Positions 29,529 through 42,589 of a DNA stretch of 64,000 nt are shown here, in pieces. Positions within the stretch are counted from its first letter, which is position 1, and each line of letters opens with the position of its first letter. A program made the translations under genes and the position numbers. Source of the stretch: Eudorina sp. 2006-703-Eu-15 (Eukaryota > Chlorophyta > Chlorophyceae > Chlamydomonadales > Volvocaceae). The notes beneath the pieces were generated by a model. That model was not told the origin of the DNA and did no database searches. It saw only the letters and a program-made list of their open reading frames with translations. The DNA is taken from NCBI GenBank assembly GCA_003117195.1, contig BDSI01000071.1, forward strand, positions 223,723 through 287,722, given 5' to 3'.

Positions 29529-32500
29529 TCAGCTGTCCTCGCTCGTGCACCCGCCCTCGGGCGACTCTTGCAGCGGCGCCAAGGGAATCAGCATCATCGA
29601 GGAGAACACTGCCGCCGGCGAGGGCGAGGAATCCACCAGCGCGCTCGCCGCGGTGCCGAAAGCGGCGGAGCTCACATAATTACCGTACGAGTACGGCACA
29701 GGGACGGCGGCACTACCCCGGCGGCCCGCAACCGCCGACACAGGCGCCGCTATGGATGTTGGCTGGTGTTGCTGTTGCTGCTGCTCACAACACTGCCCTG
29801 CCGCGAGCGCGGCGGCAGCGGCGGTGGCTGCGGGCCCGGCGGGGCCAAACCCCAGGCCGCTGCGGGGGCGGCGGTGCAAGACCGCTGCACCCCCGACTGA
29901 TTCCACTGACGGCATCGACACGCAAGTCGGACTACCGCCGCTGCCGCCGCCGCCAGCAAACCCCCCGGGAAGATGACCGGGAGCCCGGGAGGAGGCGACA
30001 TTGCGAGACCGCGGGCTGCAGTCTCCTCCCCCGCCCCTTCCTCCTCCCACCGGTCCTTCCTGCTGTGCCACCGGCTCCTGTACAGCCGTCAGCACCTGTG
30101 GCGGCGGCGGCGGCGGCGGCGTTGGTGTAGCCGCAGCTGGACTCAGCTGCAGAGAGATCCCAGCTGGACAGAGCGACGGCCCGTGCTGCGACACACAGCC
30201 GGCATGCTCGGAGACGGAGAACGCAAGCACCGATGCGTCCGAGCTGGCGGCGGCGGCGGCGCCGCCGCCGCCGTCGGTCCCCCGCAGCCGAGACGGCAAA
30301 CTGCCGTACCGTTGAAGGGACTCGGGCAGCGGCGGCGTCTGCCTCCGCGTCAGCCCAGGCGCGGTGACACGCGCGCGGGTCTCAGAGCCGCACATCTCGG
30401 AGCCGTACAGCTCCGACGGGCTGGCCAGCGACGGGCTGGCCAGCGACGGCTTGCACGACAGGCTGGGGCCGCTGGGCGTCGCTGGCGCCGCCGGAGACGT
30501 TCCCTGGCCGTGGTCCGGCAGGCCGTCGCTGGCGGCGGTGCAAGACGGGCCGCCCGGGCACTGCCGCCGGGCGCCGTACCGCGGCGGCGGCGCCGTCATT
30601 GTGGCAGCGGCGGCGCCGCCCGATAGCGCCGCGCTGGCGATCGGAGAGTCCTGGACGCCTGAGCTGCCGCGCGTGGTGGAGGGCTGGGTGGAGCTCGACG
30701 CGGTGACCATGTCGATGTGAACCACCTCGGCCATGGCGGCGGCCCGCTGGCGGCTGACCGGGCCGCGCAGCCCCTTGCAGGTAGCGCCGTCGGCGTCGGC
30801 GTCGGCGTCGGCGCCGGGCCGGCGCGCATTGACGGCAGCGGAGATCGGCACTGCCGTGCGCGACACGGCAGCGCATGCGACCCAGGGCGGCACGGCCGAG
30901 GGCGACGGCGGCGTGGAGTCCATGGCGCCCGGCGTTGACGCTGCTGTACTGTCGTACGTAAATGGCACGATCTGGCCCGCTCCGGCAAAGCAGGGCATCG
31001 GTTCCCTGGGGCCCGCGAACAGCGCCGGTGGACTGTCCGTAATCGGGATGTCAACGCTGGCGGTGCCGCCGCCGTAGCTACCGCAGCCGCCGACGCCGCC
31101 GCCGCCGATTCCGCCGACGCTGGCGCAATCCGTACAATCCGCCCCGGTGGCCTCCCGCGGTCTCGCAATGTCGGCGAAGGACGTGCGGATGTGCAGCCGG
31201 GATGTGCTGCCCAGCATGAACCGGCCAGAGTACTGGGGCGCCAGCATCCCTGGTGGCGGCGGCGGCGGCGGCGGCGGCTGAAACAGCGGCGGCATCACCG
31301 GCAGCGCCAGCGTCGGCGTCGGCGTCGACGGAGGCACGGTTGCCGCCGCCGCAGCCGCCGTAGCGGCTTCTGCCGTCGCCGCTGCCGTCGCCGCCGCCGT
31401 GGCGGCGCCCCCCAGAACATCGCCGCCCGCCGACGACATCAACGACGCCGGCACCGCCCCCGCCAGGGACGCCTGTGCGTGCTCTAGGGTGGGCAGCTCC
31501 GCGGATACTCCGTCTTGCAGCAGGCAACCGCCGTGGCTGCCCAGCATCACGGCGCTGTGAGCCGGCGGGGGCAGCTGCTGACACACATCCAGCAGTCGCG
31601 CCGCCGCTGGCGCTGTCGAGACGCTGCCCGCGGCGGCAGCGAAGGCGCTGCGTTGGCGGTGCGGCTGGTGCGGGTGCTGGTACGGGTGCTGGTACGGGTG
31701 CTGGTAGAAGTGCTGGTGCAGCTGGTGGGTGTGGTGGTAGTGGTGATACGGGTGTGGGTGAGGGTGTGGGTGCAAAGGCTGCTGTTGGTGGCTCCCCGAG
31801 CCACTCGCCGCCACTGGCAGTACGGAGTACGGCAGGAGGCCCGCCTGGGACTGCGAGTGCGGGCTTGACAAGGGGTGTAGGGGCGGCACGTGGCGTTGCG
31901 GCAGCGACAGCGCGGAGGCAATGCCCCAGGGACGCGGCGCGCCAACGAGGACGGCGGCGCCGGCAGCGGTAGCGGCGGCGGCGGCGGCGGCGGCACCCGC
32001 GGCGGCGGCAGCGCTGAGGTCGCAGCGTCGGGCCGCCACCATCTTTGCGCGGGCGTGCGCTTCCCGGACCTGAGTCTCAATGCCCATCAGCGCCACCGCC
32101 ACCTCCTGAGCACGACGGGCGAGCACGACGGGCAGCATGGCGCAACGCGGTGCCGTTTGTACGGATTGTGTTGTGGATTGCGCTGGGTCCCGCTTGTGCG
32201 GCAGCCCGTAGAGTTCCCGTTTTCATGATGTAAGGTGGGCCCAGCGTGGCACCCTCCCAACCTCCAAAACAATAGCCCCCGGACAACGCCAGATGATCAG
32301 ATCCCAGTTTTCACATCTCAGATCCCAGAAGTCCAACCTCAAGAGTCCCCACCTTGAAGGTCGGCCGCTGGGAGGGCTCATGGCGGCAGCAGGCCTGGCC
32401 CAGCCGCAGCAACGGCGCCGGCATGTTGGGCGGCCACTCCAGCTGCAGGTTGCCCATCATGACCCCCACCGCCACTTGGGCTGCCCAGGCGGAGTCGGCG

Positions 32501-35500
32501 GGTCCGGGGAGGGAGGCAGGCAGGCAGGCAGGAAGGGAACTCACGTGCGCTGCAACGAAGCAGATGCCCGGGTCCGAATGGCCCGTGTGTCTGGGAACGG
32601 TTGTCCGTGCTTGGATGGACGTACATACAAGGATGGACGCACAAAACAGGATGTCGACATGTGTTTAGTGTGTTGATCGGTGGGCAGGGCAGGAGTGCGT
32701 GTTATGCCATATGGGCAACGGTGGTGCCCAACGGTTGCGTGTATGTAGCGAGGAACCAACTCAATAACCCGAACCAATATTCTTTTACCCGTGACCTAAA
32801 TTATACTGCCTAGACAGAGAAGCAGTGGCGGAGCAAACGTGTGTTTGTATTATATAGTTGCGGGGTGGATATATAGTTGCGGGGTGGATGCATATCTCCT
32901 GCATACCGTATGCTGGGTGTGCCCGGGTTCGTTCTTCGGGTTTATTTCTTTTTTCAATTTAACCCCTGCATACCGTACAATTGCATGTGATGCCCGGGTG
33001 CATGACTTCGGAGAATACGAGAACCCGCCCCCACCTTCCAAGTGCCCGGCGAAGGGCGTCTTGCCCGTGTACATCTGCCACAGCAGCACACCAAACGAGT
33101 AGACCTGCGAGCGGCGCACAGCAGGGAGGGCCGGGTGGCACACAGCAGGGAGGGTACGAACTGGCAGACCCTCCCTAGGGGAGGGCCCTTAAGCGACACA
33201 CATCATCCCCCCCTCCCCACCCACCAGCCCGCCTTGTATACCACCACGACACCCCACACCACACCACGACACAGGCGTAGCAACAGGCGTGTCGACCCGG
33301 GGTCCAGTCACACACACACCCACGCCGCCACCCTCCCACCCTCCCTCCCGGTGGGGGCCCCCCCGCTCCCTCCCAGTGGGAATGCGGCGAGAGAGGGCCT
33401 TACGTCCGAGCTCTTGCACAACCGGTTGTCCAGGTACTCGCCCGCCATGTACGGCACCGTACCCCAGTCTGCCGTAGCCACATACTCCTCCCGCTGGCTG
33501 CACAGCCGCGACAGCCCAAAGTCGGCGACCTGGGGAGGGTGCCCGTCATCAGGGGATGTGTGCGTGGAGGGGTGTCCGGGTGGGAGGGAGGTCGGGTGTC
33601 AGGGAGGGAGGGAGCTAGGGGGTGTAAACAACACCCTCTCACAGAGCAATTCTGCGCAGCACAGGCCTGCGGGCCACATGTCTTTTGGGTTTACGGTACT
33701 TGATCAACGCAACCCTACATACTTCGCCAGTCGGGAAATATCCAGTCCCTTGCTCTAGGTTCAAGCGGCATCCAACAGCCATGCCGCATCCCTTCCTCCC
33801 TGCAATCCCTCCCCCCTTACTCCCCCCAGGGTGGTGGCTGGTGGGCACCCCGAGGACCCCACCCCAACCCACCTTGGCCACGAAGCCCCTCGAGTCCACC
33901 CGACTGCTCTTGAGCAGCACATTGGCGGGCTTCAGGTCGCCGTGGATGATGTTGAGGCCGTGAAGGTGGCACATGCCCTGGGCCACCTGGACGGGGACGG
34001 CCAGGGGGGCGAGCGGGCAGGGGGGCGGGGAGGGCAGGGGCGAAGGGGGCAGGGGCGAGGAGGGCGGTCGGGCGAGGAGGGCGGTCGGGCGAGGAGGGGG
34101 CGGCAGGGCAGTGAGCGGACCAGGTCAGGGGCGCATCACGTCCCGACGGGCGGAGAGAAGCAGTCAGCAACCCGCACCAGTCAACCCGCCCGTCGCCCAT
34201 CAAAGCGTGTCGATTGATTGAAAGGCCGCGACCAGCCAGCTCTCCACCTACCTAGGCTGCGTTTGCGGCACATAGGGGTCGGCCCCAGGGACGGTGCCGC
34301 ACTGCACTGCCGACCAACCAACCAACCAACCAACAACGGCAACGGGCCCTCCCCCGCCCCTGCCCCACTAGACCCTCCCCCGATCCCGATCCTGGTACAG
34401 TTGATCCTTCATCGGGCTTTTGCTCTGGCAGCAGCGCAGTATGCACATGTCTACAGTTTCCTCCTCCTCCCCCCCTCTCCCACTCCCCGCGGCCCAGCCT
34501 CACCTCCCGCGCTGTCCTCAGCAGCGCCCGCAGCGCCCACGTCCGGGACCGACCCGGGCCCGGACCCGGCGCCTGCGGCCGGAACACACCCCGGCGGATG
34601 GCGGCGTGCAGCGTGCCCTCGTCGCACCACTCGCTGATGATCTGGACCACATACTTGCCCGCCGCGGCACCCAGCTGCCTCAGCACCGACATGCAGTCCG
34701 CGGGCCGTGTGCCAGCGGCGCCGTAGCTGCCGTCGAAGCTGTCCGGCGTCGTTGCCGCCGCCGCCATCGTCTCGAAGGGCGACGGCAGCAGGCCTCCGCC
34801 ACCTCCGCCACTTCCGCCACTGGGGTACCACTGGCCCATTCCCTGGGCGCGGCCCTCTGCCGCCGCCCCTGGATCCACTTGCGGTGGAGCAGCTGGCTCG
34901 ACCAGGCAGGGACAGGCGGCAGAGGCGCCTGCGGCAGGCCCTGGCGGATTGGCCGGCGAGCCCTTGTCTACGCCGGCTGCCCCAGGAGGAGGAGGCGGGG
35001 TCAGCTGCGCGTGTGAGGCGCTGAGGCGCGGGGCAGCGCCGCTGCAGCAGCCGCAGGGGGTGCGGCTGCCAGGGAGTGCACCGGAGCAGCCACCCTGCCC
35101 CGGTGGTGGTGGTGGTGGTGGGGCCGACAAGAGGGAGCGGGGTGACGACTCTTGCAGGTCTGCCTGCCCCCGCTGCTGCAGTTCGTGCTGCTGCGGCTGC
35201 TTCCCGGGTGCCGGCGGCTGCCCTTGCTCCTGCTCCTGCTTTGGCTGCTGCGGGCGCGGCTGCTCCTGCGGCGGCGGGCTGTCAAAGCCCTGCTCCAGCA
35301 GGCACATGCCGTACTCAAAGGTCTGCACCACGAACGGGTGCGCCAGCATCTTGGCCAGCACCGCCTCCATGTACGCCGCGGGCATGTTGCCGCCGCTGCT
35401 CACCAGCCACTTGACGGCCACGGTGCAGCCGCCCGAGCGCCACATGCCTGACAGGGCAGGAGAACAAGGTCCGCGATACGACAACACGGTCGTACGACGT

Positions 35501-37129
35501 ACGGCAAGTGACCATGTGACAGCGGGGTGGGTGCGGGGTCGCACGCAAGTCCTAAACCCTGCACTTGCAATTATCATTACGAGCAACGTTCTGATGGTAT
35601 CCCGCTCCCGGGCCGGGTATGGCGCATCTGTTGCAGTGGTGTGGGTTTCTGCCCCTCAGCACACACGCAAACCGGCCGGGAGGCGCGGCGGGGAGGCGCT
35701 CGGTAGACCCACTCCAAACGTCCAAAGACTGCACCCATGGCCCCAGTCTTTGCCGGATCGCTGCTGTGCGTCCCGGCGGCGGCCGGGGGGCGCGGGGGGT
35801 TCGGACGGAGAGGAGAGGCGAGGACGGCATCTCGGTCGGGTGGATCCAGCCGGGACCCACCGGGAAGGACCCGACAGGGACGATAACACACAGCACCGCA
35901 TCTCCCAGGACCAGCCAGCAAAGGCAAGATCCGCTAGGCATTGAATGAAGCCCTCGACCAGAACCCCGCCGGTAGCTCCCAACGGCGCCACATGGGTGCG
36001 GTGGTCCCGGGCGGCCCCCAGATGGAGGTGCAGAGAAGCGGCCCAAGGGTTGCTTGCCACGATCCCACCGATACGGGTGCGCTGCCGCCCAGTAACGTGG
36101 GGGCAATGTCTGTGCCGGGTCCGCCCTTCTGGACTGTAGGTCTGCCCGCTTCCCGCCACCCATGCGCAGCTCTTACCTCGCAGCACAGCGCCTTGCGCCC
36201 CCTGCAGAGAGGGAGGGTGAAGATATGCGCGGGGGTGAATGCACCCGCACATGCGGTACAGATTTATTGTACATGAGGCACAGAAAGGTCACACACCGAA
36301 ACCCTATATAACACATGCGGCCTAACACATGCAGCTTCTGCTGCAATCTGGACGCGGTGCCCGGACGCCAACGCGAAGCTGTCGGTTGCGTGCTGAGTGT
36401 TGGGACCTTGGCTTACAACGATGGCACAACGCGACCCGTGGCAGCACGGTGATATTTGGACTGTTTTTGTGAGAAACGCCGCTGCCGAGAGCACAGCGCG
36501 GCAAAGGAGGCCGTATAACGCCTGCGCGAGATATTTACCTGACCGACCCAAAGCGGCTCTGTCACGGAAGCCAACATATGTTCGAGTGTCGACAATTTCA
36601 CTGCCACAGGTACGCCATCCGAGGTCCGACGATCAATGCCAGCCAAGCTGACGCGAGCATCACTCATGACGGCGATTGTACCAGAGCCAAGTGACACCGT
36701 CGAATCCGCGTTGGAAAGTTGAAGAGAAGGAATTTGGTGGCTCAATTTCGAAAAGGAATTCGCGGATACCAGCATGGATATCAGCTCGGGCCGGATACTT
36801 AGGTCGGGGCGCGAGGTGGAGCAAAGGCTCACACACTGTGGCGCTGCCCCGATCGGTGAATGATCAGCGACGGTAATGGTAATACTTTGATGTGATCCAC
36901 AGGCCTCTGCCGCTGCCTGGGCAGACTCTGAAGGCCCAGCCAGTACCGGCAGCTGCAGCGGCAGGTCGACGCCGGCAACGATATCATGGCCTTCCCTTAA
37001 TTTGACGCTGTAATCACTTGCTGTCTGCGCTTGCTCAGGGACATCAAGTACCTCCGCTTGGTGTGGTGCATCATTACGATGAGGACGAACTCCAAAGCAG
37101 CACCGAAAGCAGTATCCAAAACCGTGCAT
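29529..37129 (-). CDS. Protein kinase with a large insert and a long low-complexity C-terminal tail
   Basis: Eight exons on the minus strand: 37129–36539, 36201–36177, 35447–34504, 33986–33873, 33529–33404, 33104–33035, 32480–32353 and 32105–29529. They sum to 4575 bp, an exact frame of 1524 residues. The Gly-rich loop is assembled across two exons: VGQ ends exon 1 and GAQGAVLR fills a 25-bp microexon, giving GQGAQGAV (196–203). VAVK follows (Lys218), with a helix-C-like MEAVLAKMLAHPFVV, a Pro/Gln/Gly insert of roughly 200 residues, the hinge-like IISEWCDEGTL, the catalytic loop HGDLKPAN (535–542), DFG (561–563), GTVPYMAGEYL and VYSFGVLLWQMYTG. The tail (about 667–1524) is Ala/Gly/Pro/His/Gln-rich. 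The kinase looks TKL-like and probably active; substrate and membrane topology are unknown. The N-terminal ~190 residues match nothing I know. The ATG at 37129 is the first in the open frame, but upstream exons are possible. Confidence 0.82.
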
Positions 37130-39375
37130 TGGTACTATTGCAGTATTCAGCTTCCATGCGAGACGTGGACCTCAAAACGAACGCTTACTCTCCGGCCGGC
37201 ATGCTCATGCGAGGGCTGCAAACCCCATTATGTGAAACAACATAAGTTTCTGCACAATAACGCGGTATGTGTGAACCGGCAGGATATTTAGTACGGGACA
37301 AGATTGTTACAATACGGCAGGTTCATTACTCACTATGATTAGGCACTGTTTAGACTGTAGGTTTTTTAGTTTCTTTGTTTGTTTCAATATAAACTATTTG
37401 TAGTGATATAACATGACGGTGAACCCCATGCGATGTGCGGCAGACGTCGAATGGTGTCAATTCGTTTCCAGGGTCGGGCATGTACAAATCAGCCCATGAG
37501 GCGCACAGTTACTTGATGCGTCAATTAATACATCTATTGAAGGGCTCGAACACTCATGCTGGTACGGTACTGTGCCTCGAAGCCAACTTAACATAAACTC
37601 AAGAAGCTTGTAACATCACATATAAACTCTAAGGGCGAGACCTTGCATCAATTTATTGTCGCCGCTGGCACTCAAACAGCACCCGACGCACCGAACGGAA
37701 ACCAGTGTTGACGAGCACTTCTCACGTTCCCTTGAAAACCTACGCACTGCCTGCTAGGTTTGATCGTGAGTTCCCAAGGTACCGTGGTGTCTTACCCTGG
37801 TATTGTTGCGATAGGCCTGACCAGGGCTGACCACGGCCTGACCCTGCGAGTCGACAGATGCCACGGATGCGAGATGCCTGGTATGTACAGGCCCCAACAC
37901 CGCAGATAAAATCTTGAAGGTCAAAAAGTGTGGCAACTGGGCTTGACGATTCCGTCATTCTGGATCAGGCAGGAGATGTACTGCAAGAGTTCCCGGTACC
38001 CGACAAGTGTGCCGTCGCTCATGCTATGGCAACGGGAGCGGGCCAACGGAACGAAGCGACCTCACCAGAAAGGAGAAGCCGATGAAAAGCTGCTGCATTT
38101 GGGAAACCTAGAATCCTTCGCTCATCAAATCACGAAGCGAATACCGTACACGGCTTTCCCTCCCAAACGGCCCTCAAGCCGAACGAAGCGGTGCTTGGCG
38201 AGGTTCGGTGTAAGGTCGCCCTCACGAATCCACTGAGAACATTACATGGAAGTATGAAGCGGGGCTCCGTCGGTGGCGCTACCGTGGGACCTCCCAGGAG
38301 TAATGCATACATTCATAGCCTGAGGCTCAAGGGAGCAGAGCAGCCCTGGCATTGCGCGCCGCTGTTATCGACAGCACGTGAGCAGCCCCCGCCGAACGCG
38401 TAGTCAACAATCGTACCTTTTGCCGCCTGAAACGCCCAGGCCCGCCTGTCGGGGAGGATTCAACAGACGGGCGTACATCTTCATTCCTTGGGCCAAAAAA
38501 GCGCCTCCTCGTGGGACCTGTACGAACGAAACATGACGTGCGGGCGGGCGGGCTGCGCGCGTTTGGGTGTCGCACTGCCCTCGCTCTGGTTTGTGTATAC
38601 GGGCTTGCGGGGCAGACAAGCACACAGGTATGAGCATGAAAAACCAAGACGCCCGCGAGCCATATCTTTCGCATCGACCTACTCCCAACGGGGGGGGGCC
38701 GGGGGGTCTGGGGCATGGAGCGCCCCCCCAACGTGCCTCCCAGTGTCCCAGATAAGGAATAGAAACCTATGTCCCGACCGAAACTCATTCCTTGGATTGT
38801 AATAAAAAATGGCCGTGGCCAAAATGAAAAATTCACTGGGCCGACTCTCCCGACAGTGCTGTTCACGACCTTTGAGCCATCCGACAATCGCCGAACCCAA
38901 AGAGGAGCATTCAGTGCGGAGGCTGCCGTACAAGGGAGTGTCAATAAGAGCGAGGCTGTGCTGTGGCGGCGCGCGGCGGGAGAGGGGGCGGACCTGTCTG
39001 CCAGGACATCTGTCTGTCGGTCTGCCGCACTGACGAGGGCAATAGCCATCCCGGTTGTCATACGGTCGCTCTCCTGCTACATCCCTGCACAGACAATTTG
39101 AACCTGCTCCTGTGACCACTTGAAGGCCGTCAGATTCATCTTGCGTCGGCACGTCGAGCAGAAACATCGGAGGGAGGGTGACACTGCACCCCGCCGTACA
39201 ACTCTGGATCAATCAACCCTTGCATTTGAAGGCCGTCCCCCTCCATGCTATGCCGGACGCGGCGCACATTCAGCAGGAGTTGTTACATGGAGGCCATCAG
39301 CTGTACTTTACATCCCTGAACCGGATTAAACGTGAGGAAGGACGATATATACTTAGTGTGACGGAGCAAGTAAAC
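37130..39375. other. Intergenic region, moderate GC, no supported gene
   Basis: About 2.2 kb separate two genes transcribed leftward. Short frames with protein-like composition occur on both strands (e.g. 37740–37960 minus, 37928–38236 plus), but I recognise no domain and could not link them by splice sites. Part may be upstream sequence of the kinase gene. Confidence 0.35.
39308..39312 (-). terminator. Candidate TGTAA polyadenylation signal
   Basis: TGTAA, the usual poly(A) signal of volvocine algae, reads on the minus strand here, 64 bp past the stop of the preceding gene. A second copy lies at 39283–39287. Confidence 0.4.
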
Positions 39376-41071
39376 TTAACGTGTCGCAAACCCGGAGAGC
39401 TCGCCAGAAGAGGGCCTCGGGAGAGTTTCTCCGGTCCCCCCACACAACATGCTTCCCAAAATCGCCTCACACTTGTCACACATGCCGTACATCTCCCCGT
39501 GCACCCGTGTCGCCACGCCGCCCCCGGCGTCCTCGCCGCTCTTGCCGCCGCGCCTTCCCTGTGCTGTCGCCGTGTTCGGCGGGCTGCCGTACCAAAATTC
39601 CACCATTGCCAATGGCGTGAGGCCCCGCTGCACGGCAGCCCACAACAGCTTGGGCGCGCAGCAGTCGCCGGTGCCGGCTGGGAAGGCGAGGCCACGCGAG
39701 CCGGCCTTGCTCGAAGACGTCCCCGTTTGGCTGCGATTACCATCCGGCGCCCGATGGTCATCGGCCATTCCGGCCAAATCACCCACCGCACATATTTGAT
39801 CACTACGGAGTTTCGTTTGATCGACTGCCTTCTCCCCATGACTGCCACAGCGGCCATGCAACGCAGCATGGTACACCTGAAGCAGGCTCAGTTCCCGGCC
39901 CGCGAAGTTCCGGACCAGGTAGCTGTCCTGAATGCGAGCCATTAGCTCATGGGAGAGGGCCTTGCGGCGGTCGCGGAGCAGCTGGCGCTGCCGCTCCATG
40001 AAGGCCGCCGCCGCGGCGGCATCAACGTTGCAGGCCGCCTGGCCGCTGTTGTGGCGCTGCTGTCGCTGCTTTGCGCTCGGCTGCTCTCCGCCGGGGCTTC
40101 GCTTCCGCCGGGGGCCGGCGGAGAGGTCCTCACAGTGGTGGTGCTGACGGGCAGCGTCGAGGGAAGCAAGCCGAGCTGAGTAGGTTTCCTGCCAACAAGG
40201 GCAAACACAGGCACGGAACCATCACACCATGGGGATCTTGCGGATGGCAACCAGGGAAGGACGAATGTTGTGCAAGAAGAAATTGTGGAGTACATAACGA
40301 TGTGTCACGGTAACAATGACGCTAGTGGAATTGCTTCCAACCAGCTCGACTGAAGCGCGGGCCTTTGTCTTTTCTGTATCTTTTACCGAACGGTAGAGCT
40401 CTATGCGGCGTGTGTGCTGGCAGTAAGGAAACATGTCCGAAGGAGGCAGCCCCGGTTCAGCCACAAGCAGCGGGGGTTGACGGAAAGACAGCAGTCCAGA
40501 CAGCAGTCCGCGTGGCAGCCCAGGCACTCACCGTGAGCGCACGGTAGTCCCGATAAAGCTGCGTTGCGTTGGTGATGCTCGCAACGGGGCCAACCCAGCC
40601 GGGGACGTGCCAGTAGTTGCTCATCTGGCCACTGAAAGCCTTGAGGACCACGAGCTCGTCGGCGTGGCTGCTGCCGGGGGCGTGGCCCGCCAATTTGCAG
40701 ACCATCACACCGAACATCCGTCCAGGACCTTTTGTCCACACATAGTCGATGTGAAGGAGAGGATCTGGACTGGGGCTTTCAAAGTCTATTCGTCCTTCGC
40801 TGGTAAGCTGACGCATGAGCTCTTCTGCGGAATCCAGCGCCGTCTGAGAGGGCGCGAGGTAATGCCTGCCTCCACAGCATGTGCAAAAGCCACCGTAGTT
40901 CAGATTCCGTAGCTTCTCACAGGACAGTGCAACCACGGCTTTCGGCGGGCAGTTGTCGAGACGCTTCCGAGGGACCCCAAGGACTGTTGTTTTTTGAATA
41001 CAGTTCAAGCCTATGTAGGCAGAGTTCCTCAGCAAATTGGAATCCGCCTGCAGGTTCACGCAGTGAAGCAT
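39376..41071 (-). CDS. RluA-associated N-terminal domain protein, no pseudouridine synthase domain
   Basis: Two exons on the minus strand, 41071–40532 and 40143–39376, are joined in phase 0 by a perfect GTGAGT donor and a CGTCAG acceptor. Together they encode 435 residues. The order of conserved blocks matches the long extension in front of many bacterial RluA-family pseudouridine synthases: a Cys-rich CTCCGGRHYL, GRMFGVMVCKLA, VLKAFSGQMSNYWHVPGWVGP, RRKALSHELMARIQDSY, FPAGTGDCCAPKLLWAAVQRG, LTPLAMVEFWYGSPP and CDKCEAILGSMLCG. The Cys/His pairs suggest metal binding. No HRLDxxTSG catalytic motif appears here or downstream before the stop. It may act alone or with a separate synthase, possibly in an organelle. 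An Arg/Lys/Gln/Ala-rich insert opens exon 2. The ATG at 41071 is the first in frame. Confidence 0.75.
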
Positions 41072-42306
41072 CGGTCGCCAAATTTTAATTCATTAAAACT
41101 TGACTGCTTTTCTGTGGGCACAGCATAGCATATGTTTGCAATAATTCATGTGCAGGCTCTGTCGATGTTGTGATAGTCAGGTTGTACGACCCCACACCGC
41201 CTCGCATGCTCGTCCTCTCTGCAACAAATGTGGCGTTCTCAACACGCCTTCACCAACCCTGCACGAACCATTCGTGACTGTGTTTGGGGGCTTTACCGTT
41301 ACCGCGACCTGCGACCGTGTAGTAGGTGAGAGCTGGCGAAGGCTCCTCGAGACACTGCTGTGTTTGAGGTGTAGGGCCGACATTTGTACGACACCTACTA
41401 CACCTCGCCCTGAGTCACAGGGTCTCCTCGCGCTCCTTGGAACACCAGCATTGTGACCGCTCACGCCCTTCACGCAGTCGCATGCGCGCAAGCCCCGCCG
41501 CCTGGGGCTTCCAGCCCATTGAGCCCATATCGATCCATTCAGGGACGAAATCCGGGCTACCAACCGTGCTGATGCCTGCAACCGGCAGTCCCCGCCCCCT
41601 CGCGCGAAGGGCACCTTTCACCACCTCAATAATCCGGCGGCCCTGTCACAGTTCCAAGCACGGGCCCTACTACATTCCAAATGTTGGGCTGCGTGTGTCG
41701 TACGACTGTACGACGTCTAATCGATTATCCTCAAGGATGACCCACGGGGCACCACCTGTCGCTTTCCGAAACTGCAGCCTGGCGCTTGGCACTGGAGCAG
41801 TTGGGAATTCGATAGTTCAGCACTTCAGCTAAGCAACGTTTGAATAATAGTGGGTAGCCCAATGCAACGGGACACAGGGTTGGGTGCTTTGTGTATGTAT
41901 CCATGGTGGTGGCCGTCCGCCAGCGCATCGCCAGCATAACTCGCGCGCATTTGTATGCAACCATTACAAGGTGGACCCGTATCCCGACTTAGTGCTCCAA
42001 CGGGCCCAGATAGCTCGCAAGCGCCTCATCTCATCAACCCCTACCAAGGACTGCGCACCCATCCTCCATCATCCCGGGGGGATGTCATATATACGGCCAT
42101 ACCGGCCAACACACCAGGTTACCAGCGCGCCAGGATTGCCTCTATCTCCTGGAAACCGCGCCAGACCCGCGGAATCACATGGAGGGGAGGGAGCCGGGAT
42201 TCGAACCTCGGATCTCTGGACAGGTTGCCAGTGTCTTTCCCATCAGACGACCCCCCCCATCTAAAATGACCTTGCAGGCGCCTGCCCACCGCCTCCCTCG
42301 GCCCCC
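41072..42306. other. Intergenic region, no supported gene
   Basis: About 1.2 kb upstream of the preceding gene. It includes a short tRNA-like B box (42197–42207, minus). Frames at 41177–41614 and 41731–41964 (minus) show no recognisable motif. Confidence 0.4.
42197..42207 (-). other. tRNA-like T-arm / Pol III B box
   Basis: The minus strand reads GGTTCGAATCC, a perfect B box, followed by CGGCTCCCTCC, which can pair with a G-run about 60 bp upstream as an acceptor stem. The T-stem pairs only with a bulged A. I therefore call it a tRNA-like or SINE-type remnant rather than a tRNA gene. Confidence 0.35.
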
Positions 42307-42471
42307 AAAACGGCCGTCGCCACAAACAGCCGTCGCCACAAATAGCCGTCGCCCCAAACAGCCGTCGCCACAAATAGCCATCGCCACGAACAGCCGTCGC
42401 CACAAAATGCCGTCGCCACGAACAGCCGTCGCCACAAAATGCCGTCGCCACGAACAGCAGTCGCCACGCAA
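42307..42471. repeat. 18-bp minisatellite, about nine units
   Basis: Tandem variants of GCCGTCGCCACAAACA (18-bp period, with AAATA, GAACA and AAAAT variants) run across 165 bp. Confidence 0.9.
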
Positions 42472-42589
42472 TAATGGCTTAAAACGTGTACGCCATGCAT
42501 GGTTGCTTAGGATTTACTTCGTTAGATTTGTCCCCGTAGGGGAAAGCATCAAGCTATCTAAAAGATTTTTTTTCTGAGAGGGACGTTAC

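Noticed and set aside
42180..42270. tRNA gene on the minus strand
   Set aside because: A B box and a possible acceptor stem exist, but the T-stem needs a bulge and no convincing D arm or anticodon arm could be placed.
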